Assembly: GCA_905220665.1 (NCBI GenBank)
Contig: CAJNAR010000013.1
Coordinates: forward strand, 1-64,000
Reading direction: 5' to 3'
From: Albugo candida
Lineage: Eukaryota; Oomycota; Peronosporomycetes; Albuginales; Albuginaceae
DNA length: 64,000 bases
Numbering within the stretch: position 1 is the first letter of the stretch; each line of letters opens with the position of its first letter. Shown here in pieces: positions 13,050-22,952 of the stretch. Made by a program: the position numbers and the translations under genes. The notes beneath the pieces are model-generated. The model was not told the origin of the DNA. It did not search any database and saw only the letters and a list, made by a program, of their open reading frames with translations.

Positions 13050-14510
13050 CATCTACAAACCTGCTCTGAACATTCATGAAGATTACGTGGAGAGTATTGT
13101 AGACGATATTTTCCGAATCACTCAGTTTCTCGATAGCGGAAATCAGCAGGCTCAAGTCATTATTCAAATGTCTTCCTGAGCCGCTGTCCAAAACCCAGTT
13201 GCTGGTTGATCTGGACCGTCCGTCGCTAAGCCTTGGAATGAAATCTTCATCTTGTCGTTTCTTGACTTTTTTCGGGCAAATTACCTTGAGGTAACCAGTG
13301 TTGTCACATTTATAGCACCTTTTTTCGACTCTATATTCAGGACGTTTCTTGACCTTTCCAAAGTTCCTTATTTCATTCGTCTACTCGACGACGACAAGTC
13401 TCGACCGAAATGTTTGACTCGAATGGCGAGCTCCGTCAATAGTGCAAATTGGGCGAGCTGCTTAGCCTGTCGGAGGTAGTCAACCCTATTCAGGTCCAGA
13501 CGAGACAACACCGTCGTGCGCATCGTTATATCAGCATAGTGCACAATGCTGTCCAAGATAAGTCTTTCACCTCCTCATGATTCACTCACAGCTGTCAGAG
13601 ACAATAAATTTCCGTCCAGCTACGCTGTGATGACTTCGCGCAATAAACAACTTCATGCTCTGGGCAGGTGTTATCTTGGTAGTGAAAGTCTGGAGCAATC
13701 TCTGCATAGCATTATCCAAGGTTTGACTCTCAGACCACCAAGTCTCCACCTGCTCACGATAATATTTCTGTGCAATGCCTGCAAGGTGTTGACCAAGAAC
13801 ATCAACCTTGATATCTTCAGGCCACACAGAGCCATAGGCACGCTCGGAGAAACCAATTTGTCACATTTATTCTTTTCATCATTCAATGAATCGACTACCA
13901 AGTCTATGGTAGAGTTCTTTTCCATCGAAAGGTTGTAGTGCCAATTTTCGTTGACGACCATCCGGTACGCCTTCGAGAATCTTCCCAGGCTGGTAATAAC
14001 CAGGACCTGGTATACGCATACCTGGGTGCACTCCTGCAGATGCACCCTGCCCATGAAAGCCAGCGCCAGGTCTTTGTCCCATTTCATAGTTGCCATCAAC
14101 CTTTGTCTGTGAGTCAACCATATCCCCAGCATAAGCTGGTCGTCGAGCACCCAAAGTAGGTGGCCTGTGAGACATTCTTAGAACGCTTGGGAGGAGAGTA
14201 CAGTTCCAAAGTCTAGAGGTTTATAACTGCCTCTGATCCCAAAATCGAACCATAATTGCTTGACTAAGCAGAGTCCTCGCGATGTAGGTTGAATTGTTCG
14301 TTCTGCGAGGATTCCACCCGACACATTCGCTTGGACAAATCACCAAGCATGGCCAGCACCTTGCCCAGTGCCGCCGCGGGCACTGCCGACTTTTCTTCTG
14401 ATTTTTGGTCGATTGTCGTGTCCTGGCCATCGCCCCCACAGCGGGGTAGCTTGTTGGGCGGTGCCGCAAACACGATCCTTTGGGAGGTTCCATCCCAGCT
14501 CAGTTAAGGG
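13050..14510 (-). pseudogene. Copia-like retrotransposon gag and protease remnant
   Basis: Reading on the minus strand from 14510 down, several frames give gag-like protein. There is a Gln/Pro/Gly-rich N-terminus (14473-14264, 14175-13879), then a gag core (13827-13582) with the block TFTTKITPAQSMKLF, then LSRLDLNRVDYLRQA (13556-13368). Below that (about 13320-13180) come a zinc-knuckle relic CYKCDNTGYLKVIC, in which the expected His is Tyr, and a protease-like LDSGSGRHLNND. This order (gag, CCHC knuckle, DSG protease) is that of Ty1/copia elements, and the gag block recalls one common in oomycete genomes. Multiple frameshifts and the lost His show it is inactive. Integrase, reverse transcriptase and LTRs were not recognised nearby, so it is truncated. 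Confidence 0.65.
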
Positions 14511-14917
14511 TGTTCGCCGGTCGTACCTTTATTTAGACACCGTTATGTTACGACAGTTTGGTGGTTATCTTCCCTATTCTAATCACTAGTATGTAACGCT
14601 CTGAAGAGCCCGGTCCAACTCCTGTAGAGTTATTTTCTGGTGAAGTTGCCAGCGGTCTTGACACGTCCAGTTGAAGTTGTCTATATTACTAGAATTAGAC
14701 TTTCTGACTTCTCTAGTTGCCTAGGCTATCTCAAATAACATATATACATATAGAAACGTTTCGTGAAATACCTGTGACAGATAATAATATGTCCCTCGTT
14801 TCCAGTCCTACAGTATGGTACTGTTCACCACTAAGGTACGAGAGTCACTTCTCTATTTGCCAGCTGCTGCATACCTGCCAAACAGAATACAACAAACTTT
14901 ATACCCTGTCGAAGATA

Positions 14918-17002
14918 ATGGTTTCTATCGACATCTCAAGCCTTCCTACCGTCACCTCACCGGATGCTGACCACCCGTATCCTAACAACTTGTCCGTTAC
15001 ATCACCGGATGTGGGTAACTTGTCTCCTCGTAACTCGTCCGTTACATCACCGGATGTGGGTAACTTGTCTCCTCGTAACTCGTCCGTTAGTGACCCGTTC
15101 CCTTTATAGGATGCGCCCACGTCCTCACCTATTCCGTCCAATCCTTTACCGGCTGACGTGGTAATTGGCCAATCAGAGGCCGATATGGAGATTGAGACAC
15201 CTCTCTCTCTCAATCCGATTCCTGCCAATCAGCCGGTCGCAATGGAGGCGGATGACGCGTTGCCGTCAGCACCTCGGAGACCGGTTGAGCAAGGAATGCA
15301 AACCGGTAATCGGCCAAGTCTCGCTGATATCCTGAAATGTCATGAGGAAATCCGCAAGGATAAAGCAGCAAAAAAAGGAACCTGAAAGGCTGAAATGCCC
15401 AAGCCTTTAGCGTCGGATCTACGCGCAATTAAAAAGCTGTTCGAAAAGGGCCGTCCAAGTTGAGAGGTTTTGTCTGCTCACTTAACTGCAGCCAAACCTT
15501 TCGTATTACCGAGCGCCAAATTCTCGGTTGTATTGGAGACTGGACAAGCGCTGGTTCGAACCCCACCAGCGCACATTTTGCAATCTTTTGTTCGAGATCA
15601 TGGTAATGTGATAGTCGACGAGCTTTTTGAAGCTGGAAAAATTGGCCAATTGGTAAAGTTACCTGGTGGTAATTTGAGACTACTTGTTACCGAAGAGGAA
15701 GTCTGCCAGAGATTGGCCAATGAAAAAGTAAGGATTTCCGGTAACAGGTACTCCTTCCGAGAATTTGATATTCTCGGTTCCCGATTTTTTTTGGATATTT
15801 TCGGAATTGGACCGGAAATGTCCACTTTAAAACTTGCGTCGGCATTGCATCGTCTTGGTTGCAATGTTTTGTATGAGAATTTTCGCGAAGCAGTGGCTTC
15901 CAGAAGACTTTCCATGTCGACTTGGAGAGTGTAGTTTTGCGACACAAGCTGTCCTGAGCAGCTCAATGTTGGCGCCAAATTGTATGAGCAGATATGTATC
16001 GAGGGGAGATACTACTTGGCTAGAGGAAAATCTTCTCCACTCCCGGTTGATCGGTTGAGGATGGGTCATCGCAGTCCGCACTGCTTACTGCTGCCGGTGA
16101 ACACTCCTCAACCGAATCGGCAACAAAAAACCAAATCGGCTTCAGCGGCTGAAAGTCAGCCCGTAAAGTCGCAACCGACACAAAAACACGACAGCATCAC
16201 CGTAAACATGCCTCAAGTGTCTGAACGAAGTCCCACAAACAAGCTTCCAGCTCGTCAAGTCTCTTCCGTTCGAAACGTCGCTGATGGAAACGTTTCCAAA
16301 CTACCCGACTCGGATCCATCCCAACAGGATATTCCTTCTGCTGTTCCGGATGTCAACGAAAAAGAACAAAAACTTGCAGAAAAAGCATCGTCACAGTCTA
16401 CTTAAGATACGTGGACTCCGGTTCGACCACGCAACAAGCGCAATCGCTCGCTCGATCGCTTTCAGAGTTTACTAAGCAATGCCCCTCCAAAATCGTAGGA
16501 CGGTTTTGCTACAAGCAATTACTTTAATGTGCTTGGCTCGGTCGAAGCGGATTTTGTAAAAATCGACGTAACAACCAAAGCCGACTTTGGAAAGAGGCAC
16601 CAGAGTACCATCCAAGCTCGTGGTTAAAAATGATCTGGCTGATTCCAAAGAAGCGTCTCATTCATGAAGAAAAACCACACCCGGATCGAAAAGGACGATC
16701 GTCCTACTCGAGTGGCAGAGGTGGTGGACTTCCTGATCCAAGATTTGAAAACAGCTCAAACTCCCCCTAGACCGGATACTTTACTGAAAGAGGATGTTCA
16801 TGTGGCCAAAGCAAGCAAACATGTTCGATTCACCTTCAACGGAGACAGCATTCTTCACTTTGCCATGGACCATCCGATTGCACTGCATGGAGTGCTAAAT
16901 CGTAGCATGAGGTCGAATGACCCATTCTTGGAGCAAGTGATTCGAATACACACCATAAACCGTATCCTTGTAGCATCCGAAATAAAGCACTCTAAGCTAT
17001 AA
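14918..17002 (+). pseudogene. Retroelement ORF1-like gene broken only by stop codons
   Basis: A single reading frame runs from ATG 14918 to TAA 17000-17002 (about 695 codons) without any frameshift but with nine internal stops, at 15107, 15383, 15461, 15932, 16403, 16496, 16625, 16631 and 16640. The protein has an N-terminal Ser/Pro-rich part with 15-residue repeats, a central structured part (about 15480-16060) with FDILGSRFFLDIFGIGP, a charged Gln/Ser-rich linker, and a basic segment RPRNKRNRSLDRFQSLL followed by NYFNVLG. This general layout resembles the ORF1/gag-like protein of oomycete non-LTR elements; that identity is from memory and uncertain. No reverse transcriptase follows. The pattern means decay by point mutation with indels absent, unlike the neighbouring transposon remnants. 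Confidence 0.5.
14957..15091 (+). repeat. 45-bp tandem repeat, three copies
   Basis: Three units of 45 bp start at 14957, 15002 and 15047, each beginning TCACCGGATG. Units two and three are essentially identical, while the first has diverged. In the frame of the surrounding ORF each unit encodes 15 residues of the type SPDVGNLSPRNSSVT, so expansion keeps the frame. Confidence 0.9.
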
Positions 17003-17084
17003 TTACTAGTTATGATTGGCTAAAAAGAGTACCCTTATTTGTGTATATGTTTCAAGAAGCGGTTTTACAATATTAAGATTGGCT

Positions 17085-17654
17085 AGGTCTATATTTAAAA
17101 TCACTGCTGCAGGTGTTGTTGGTGCTGTTTTTGCTACTTTGTATTTGCTGCACGATGACAGCAAGCTGGCCTTCGCAAGCAAGGTGAACAGATCAGATCA
17201 CCTGCAATAAATGAATTATCAGATAAATGTAACTGTTGCCAGCACAATTAACATACAACACAAATTACCTGTTGACACAGAGACCCATTTTTTTGAGAGC
17301 AGCATGGACGCTCTCCATCCAAAATGTTAGTACATGCCCATATGGCACTTATTGTGTAGGATAGCAAAAAAGCGCTCCTTCTAAACCACCCAAGTTATCT
17401 CAAGGTAGCTCATCGAAGCAGCGAAGGTGGCATGCATTGCTGAAAGTTGGGTCTGATGAGTTGAAGTGTGATTTTATTGTATTTAATTCCGTTGCATCTA
17501 TTCAGACCAATCAGAGGCCCCGATTTCCATTAATTCATGAACTGGATAACATTTCTCCTAATTTTATTATATTTACTCTGTTATATTCATTTAAACCAAA
17601 CAGACGCCACCAATATAATAATTTATGGAGGCTGGGGGCTGCTTAGCGGCTCCC
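17085..17654 (-). mobile_element. Partial Mutator-like element (internal relic plus one terminal arm)
   Basis: The arm 17480-17654 is the same sequence type as the right arm of the intact neighbour (18366-18574): it starts near TTCCGTTGCATCTATTCAG and ends ..TCCC directly against TATATCTAT. At 17085-17160 is a relic similar to the internal zinc-knuckle coding region of the neighbour (17930-17990), in the same orientation. No left arm was found. The arrangement arm-TATATCTAT-element-TATATCTAT suggests a tandem formed by unequal recombination or by repeated insertion at the same target. Confidence 0.6.
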
Positions 17655-17663
17655 TATATCTAT

Positions 17664-18574
17664 GGGAATCGTTATTCAGCACTCACCTTTTCTGTAATCA
17701 ACACTCAGCCTCCATAAATTAATGTCAGTTGTGGCCTCTGATTGGTTTAAACGAATATAAGAGAATAGATAGAAATAAATTACGGGAATCGTTAATCAGC
17801 CCCCACCCTTCATGAATTATTGGAAACCGTGGCCTCTGATTGTTCTGAATAAATGCAACGAAATGAAAAAATAAAATCAAAAAAACGCCGGTTTCTGCAA
17901 ATTTTGTACTACTTAATCTAAGTCTGTATCTAAATCTACTACTGCAAGCGTTGCTGGTGCTTCTTGACGGCAGGTTCTGGTATTGTGACCTTTCTTTTGG
18001 CATTTTCGACGTCTTCGGCGATGCACAGGAGCATCCAAAGCAGCGCTAACATGCTCAAACTTCGAAGGAAGTCGCGCGTTGAGTGTGACTGCCATGACAT
18101 AGCCTAGCAGCGCACGCTTACGATGATTGAAAACATCCCCAAACTCGTCATTTATCCTCTTTAATGCTATCTCAATTCCAATTGGCATGGTCCCACCCTC
18201 AAAATGAACTGCCATTGGCTGTACCAGCCACCAATGCTGATCCAAATTATTAGCATACAGCGGTATTACTTGGTGACGAAAAGCATGAGCTCAAAGATAG
18301 CCCATTGTAGATTCGTCAAGCCTACAGATAAATCGAAGTTGAGGGAGACGACAATGTGATCTATATATATATATTATTTATTCCGTTGCATCTATTCAGA
18401 CCAATCAGAGGCTATAATTGCCTTTGATTTATGGAGGGTGGGGGCTGAATAACAAATCCCGTAATTTTAAATTTTTTCAATCTGTTATACTTATTTTAAA
18501 CAATCAGAGGCCACTAATCTATTGTTTATGGAGGCTGAGTGCTAATTTAAGGTGAGTGCTGAATAACGATTCCC
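17664..18574. mobile_element. Mutator-like element (MULE), 911 bp, with 9-bp target duplication
   Basis: Long terminal inverted repeats of about 200 bp bound the element. The left starts GGGAATCGTTATTCAGCACT and the right end is its reverse complement, finishing CGATTCCC. It is flanked on both sides by the identical 9-mer TATATCTAT (17655-17663 and 18575-18583). Long TIRs with a 9-bp duplication are the hallmark of the Mutator superfamily. Each arm contains two sub-blocks with CCAATCAGAGGCC-like motifs. The inside holds only a C-terminal transposase fragment, so the element is non-autonomous. Exact target-site copies imply fairly recent insertion. Confidence 0.85.
17913..18245 (-). pseudogene. 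MULE transposase C-terminal fragment with partial zinc knuckle
   Basis: A 110-codon frame within the MULE ends in Asp/Leu-rich sequence. It contains KCQKKGHNTRTC, matching the tail of the CxxC..H..C zinc knuckle found at the C-terminus of MULE/FAR1-type transposases (usual form CxxCGQxGHNxRTC), but the first cysteine pair is replaced by an Arg run. Upstream is a helical stretch with no clear catalytic residues. It is too short to encode a working transposase. Its place between the arms supports the MULE assignment. Confidence 0.55.
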
Positions 18575-18717
18575 TATATCTATTTATAGTTTTTTGGGGG
18601 CGGACTTCTGATTGGGACCACAAACTCACGAAAAATAACCATAATAGAAATAAGTAGTGAATTCTTGAGATTATCATCGATGAATAAAATTTCAAATTCC
18701 GACGCTTTAAATCAACC

Positions 18718-20816
18718 ATGCCACGTCTTGAAAAGCAAAGGAAGCACCTACGTGCAGCGTCAAAGGCAGCTACGGAAAGTAAGATCCAAAACCGTGGAGC
18801 GGATGAGGATGCTCATCAACGAAATGGTGAAACAATTTTCCTGAACAGCAATAATTATTCTCATATAGTCAGTGAATTTGACAGTGAAAACGAAATAGAA
18901 AATGGCGTCGTACATGCTGACACAGTCATCAGCAACATAGAGACAGCTGTTATTCTAATTCTGGCCAACAGCAATCGCCCCATGCGTTATGTTGGCAACT
19001 CATTGCGTACATGCAGACGCAAGCGCGCGATGCTGAAGAAGGCTGCAACAGTCATAAACCATTGATATCGTACTGGCAGCCGAAGGCAACGGTTGTGGAA
19101 GTAGTTGGAGAGGATGAGGTTGATGCGGAAAGCGAAGCGGATTATGAAGCTCACAGCGATGAGAATGGCGATGTACATAGCGTTTTGTGGTCAAACGTGG
19201 CTTTTAGCATGCTAATTGAGAAGCTCACCAAGCTGGCATAGAAGGGAAAAGTGGAGAACCATGCGGCGCGTGCGCGTGCCTCTGCAAAACCTGCATACTT
19301 TCGCTTGATAAAATGCAAAAGGAAAAGGATGGCAGCCAGCTCCCTTATCGCAGATGCATCTGGAAAGGGGGTATATTACGCAAAATTGAGGGTCTTAGCG
19401 TTTCTGAAAAATGGTTCTCTTCTTGTAAAGAGGCAAGGGACGCATTCCAAACGAAAAAACTTCCTTCATGATGAAGATTGAATTCTGCCTTTACAAAAGT
19501 ACCTTTGTGAAAACAAGTTCAAGGTGGAACTCGCTGTTTTGACTGAACATGCGAATACTAAGATCCTTGTGAGATTGGGGTTTGATCCTCGTCAACGATA
19601 TCTGAGAGAATAATGATGGGCTGGCTGAATGCCTTGAATAGAAAATACAGTGAGGTTCAAAAGGGCATCTATGATGATGGGCATGAAAGGGAAGGCGTCC
19701 TTGAATACCACCATGAATTTCTCGAAAAAATGGAGCAGCTAGCACCGCAGATACCTATCATCACAACGAAAGGGGAAGATCGCGAAGGCGAAACAATTTG
19801 GCCATCAGCCAAAGTTCGACCACTTCTTTTGGTTACCCATGACGAAAGCAAGTTCTCCGCCAATGATGGTTTGAAACGCCTTTGGCTGTCGGATGGTGAA
19901 TAGCCATTGCGTAAGAAATCAAAGGAAGAAATTATCATGTGAGCGAATTCTTGTGCCTAATCTAAGGACGTCTGGCATTGGATGAAGAAAAACGAGTGCG
20001 GTTTTCTGCGTTACCAGAAGAAGCATGTGTTATCGTGCACCCTGGTGTCCAGCAAGATGGCTGGTGGGAATCAAAGGATCTTTATAATCAACTTCACGAT
20101 CGAGCAATACCTATATTTGAGGCTTAATTTCCAGGCATGCAAGCACGTTTTCTCTTTGATAACGCCACAAGCGATGCTTCCTTTTCCGACAACGCTCTCC
20201 GTGCGAATCGAATGAACCTTAGTCCAGGTGTAAAATGTCCCCCTATGCGGTCGATAACCTGGGGTGATGGATTTCATCAGGAGATGACTTTCCCGCAGTA
20301 TGCAGATAAAAACCTTCGTGGAAAACCAAAGGGCATCAGAATTATTATCGAGGGACGCGGTCTTTGGCGTGCAGGACTGACGCTTTACTGCCGTGGAAAG
20401 TGTCCTCCAATGTTACAAAAGTGCTGCGTAAGAAAATTCATCGCAAACCAGCCAGATTTTCCGCAACAGAAATGCGTGTTAGAGGAACTGATTGTGAGTT
20501 CTGGCCAGATGATAATATTTTACTCAAAGCTTCATTGCGAGCTTAGTTTTATTGATAACTTTTGGGGTGCTGCCAAACGATACGCTCGCAAAAATTGCAA
20601 TTATATCTGAGTTGGATTGAAAGGGATAGTCCTAAAGGCATTGCAATCGGTAACTCTGGATGAGATATGCCACCAGTACCGAAAAGGCCCAACTGTATAT
20701 GGACGTTTATCGCAAAGGATTAAGTGGTAAAGCCGCGGAATATACGGTCAAGAAATACCGTTCGCACCGACGTGTGCCGAACTCCATCCTGATGGACATA
20801 AACTGCCTTGCAGCAT
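18718..20816 (+). pseudogene. DDE transposase (IS630/Tc1-like), decayed copy 2
   Basis: The ATG at 18718 begins MPRLEKQRKHLRAASKA, a basic start typical of this transposon family, followed by acidic linkers (to about 19240). The catalytic part resumes at 19613 with WLNALNRKYSEVQKG, HDESKFSANDG (first Asp), FLFDNATSDASF (second Asp, about 20150), a link region with NLRGKPKG near 20310, and CELSFIDNFWGAAKRYARK (about 20537-20593), where the usual Glu aligns with the CEL motif. It ends in the degraded tail KKYRSHRRVP (about 20750-20780). Frames change at least four times and stops interrupt, so it is dead. This copy is more decayed than copy 1 at 3.4-5.4 kb but retains the link sequence missing there. 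Confidence 0.75.
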
Positions 20817-20898
20817 GATATTGGATATATACTACAGTCCCGAAATGTTGCGCTCTCTCATTGGCTAGAGTATCTATATTATAAATAGGAGATAAGTA

Positions 20899-21848
20899 AG
20901 GGAATTGTCATGCTCACTCCCTTTTTGGTCAAGTTCACCCCCTTTTTTAGTCAGGTGGTACACATTATTATACTATGTTTACTTTTTCCTTATATTTAGG
21001 GAACTGTTATATTCAGTCCCTTTTTAGTCAAGCGGCACACATTATTATACTATGTATACTTTTTATTTATACATAGGAAAAGCTATATTCACTCCTTTTC
21101 AAGTCACGTGACACACATAGATAATTCGCAGCGAGGAGAAAGGCGCATTGAATACGCCGAGATGCTGTCTGTAGCTTCCGTTCTGATACTTGAGACAAAT
21201 GTGCACCACCACGGTCACATTTCAAGCATGCATTTTTTTTCTGGTAGCCGAACGTTTGACAGTCATTGCGTATCCCTGGCGAGACGCCCATTTCTGTGCT
21301 GCGGAAAGCGATTTTTCACGGCTACCATATCCGGCCTCTTGGAGAGGTAGCATGTCTGGAGTGCTCATCGCGTCGGCGTTCTGTTATTGCGTGAATTACA
21401 GCATCTCTTTACATGCCGTTGTCGTTCGGTAGAAGCAAAGTCTTCGATGTTGATGTCGAACACAAGTCGGTTGCATCCGCTGTATTGAGAAACAGAAAGT
21501 ATGGCGTCAGTTACGATTTGCCTCCGTTCTAGCATGACTGCCTTGCTTCAATGAGCGCTCTCTTTATGGTACCATTCTCACGCTGCAGTCAGAGTTGATG
21601 TAAGGTAACTCGTGGAGAGGGCAAAAGATTCTCTTATCTGAAGAGTAATCACGTAGACGTGAGTGAATTCAACCGAAAGCAAGTCAATATACCTTTTCTG
21701 GTCACGTGACGTATTAGGGAGTGAAAAGGAGTGAATATAACAATTGCCTAATTATAAGTAAAAAGTATACATAGTATACTTATGTGTACCACCTGACTCA
21801 AAAAGGGAGTGAATATAACCAAAAAGGGAGTGAATATTACAATTCCCT
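20899..21848. mobile_element. 950-bp inverted-repeat (MITE-like) DNA transposon
   Basis: The ends are inverted copies. The left begins AGGGAATTGTCATGCTCACT and the right ends in the complement of AGGGAATTGTAATATTCACT. The arms (about 215 bp left, 155 bp right) share blocks 'tcactccctttttggt', 'gtcaggtggtacacat' and 'actatgtatacttttta', ending near a GTCACGTGAC palindrome-like site. The left arm holds an internal duplication of its own unit (20906-21000 and 21001-21100). The interior (about 580 bp) has no transposase. Flanks (ATAAGTA left, ATAATTA right) match at 6 of 7 bases, so a target duplication is possible but unproven; the superfamily is unassigned. Confidence 0.7.
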
Positions 21849-22367
21849 ATAATTAAATGCGGCCAGATTTTCATCTCTTCATACACAAGCACGAAAATTC
21901 GCCAAACTTCAGCCTACTACTACTTCGTTCAAAATAAGATTAAAAACATCGGGCTCCACTGTAAGAAAGCCAAGTCAATGTGCTTTCAGTAAATGGATAG
22001 CATTCTGTTCTAGTTTGATTTTATTGTATTGATAGGAGTTCTTGTCCCTACAATTTATGGTCTGATTATGAGTGTCTTGCACTGTACTCTTCTCTATTAA
22101 TCACTTGCCAGCCCACGCCACCTCATTACAGATGTTCCAAAAAAGCGCACATATTACACATGTCTGTTCTGCTTTTACGGAATGTAGTAACGCATGCTCA
22201 CAGTAGTAATCAGTGTAGTGCAGAAGTACCCGGAAAAAGCTGACGTCAACACCACCCACTTGTCTTCTTTGGTAGAATCTTCTCGCTTGACGTCCTCTCT
22301 ACACACTCCTTCCGACGATTCTGCCATTATCATATTTACGCTGAGCCTAAGATCAACCCCAATCTTC
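21849..22367. other. Spacer before the secreted-protein gene
   Basis: About 520 bp of AT-rich sequence between the inverted-repeat element and the secreted-protein gene. It presumably holds that gene's promoter. No conserved motif stands out. The reading frame of the downstream gene is open back to an upstream ATG at 22194, but that extension reads as unstructured Ser/Thr-rich sequence. Confidence 0.4.
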
Positions 22368-22952
22368 ATGAAGTATCTCCGATTCATCACCATGAGCCTC
22401 TCGCTGTCACATCAAGCGTTGGCCCGAATGTTCACGTATCAGAATGCACTGCCAACCAAGAGATCTGGCGATCTAGTAATTCGTACAAACGACGTCAAGG
22501 TTTGTAAACTTATCCTACACACAGATATCTTTGCCAGCAACGCATTCATTCAAACAAGATCTAAAGATCAGACACTGTGCACATTCACAAATGTCTCGAT
22601 AAAGACTAATGTCCAAACAGCCCCCTCGCCTGGCTCCACTACGTACGTGGTGGATAAATCAAAGGACAACTGCTTGCCAGATGATGACTGCTCTAGCGCA
22701 AAATGCTGTGAAGGATCTCAGTGCGTCGCTGACGTATGTCAATCAGTTTATAATCATCTGGTCGATGTCTCTTTCGGCGGTAAACTTATTTCGAGCTTCA
22801 AGGGGTCCACGAGCATATCTGACTGCAATAATCGTTGCCACCAGTCTGAATTGTGCAACTATTTTACTATCAGGTCCACCGGATGTGAAGTTTATTCAAG
22901 TATAACGGATGTCACTATAGATAAGAGTACATTTTCCGGGATCAAACAATGA
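22368..22952 (+). CDS. Secreted cysteine-rich protein with knottin-like and Apple/PAN-like modules
   Basis: The protein has 194 residues from ATG 22368. I chose this start because it gives a signal-peptide-like N-terminus (MKYLRF, then a moderately hydrophobic stretch ending SHQALA); an in-frame ATG at 22194 would bury it. After an unremarkable middle part comes a cysteine block with spacing C-x5-C-x4-CC-x4-C-x4-C (CLPDDDCSSAKCCEG..), the C-C-CC-C-C order of inhibitor-cystine-knot folds. The C-terminal 60 residues look like a PAN/Apple module: ISDCNNRCHQSELCNYFTI, then a later Cys. Secreted Cys-rich proteins with PAN/Apple modules are common in oomycetes, where they bind carbohydrate or protein. 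The gene is intronless and isolated among transposons, a typical setting for effector genes. The specific function is unknown, and the signal peptide is weak by eye. Confidence 0.6.
   Translation: MKYLRFITMSLSLSHQALARMFTYQNALPTKRSGDLVIRTNDVKVCKLILHTDIFASNAFIQTRSKDQTLCTFTNVSIKTNVQTAPSPGSTTYVVDKSKDNCLPDDDCSSAKCCEGSQCVADVCQSVYNHLVDVSFGGKLISSFKGSTSISDCNNRCHQSELCNYFTIRSTGCEVYSSITDVTIDKSTFSGIKQ

Noticed and set aside
15545..15575. A tRNA T-arm-like hairpin with TTCGAACC
   Set aside because: It lies inside the retroelement ORF, there is no D-arm or anticodon arm upstream at the right distance, and the stem is explained by coding sequence.
15107..16642. Genetic-code change or programmed readthrough to explain the in-frame stops
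   Set aside because: All three stop codons occur internally here, while every conserved gene in the window ends at normal stops; decay is simpler.
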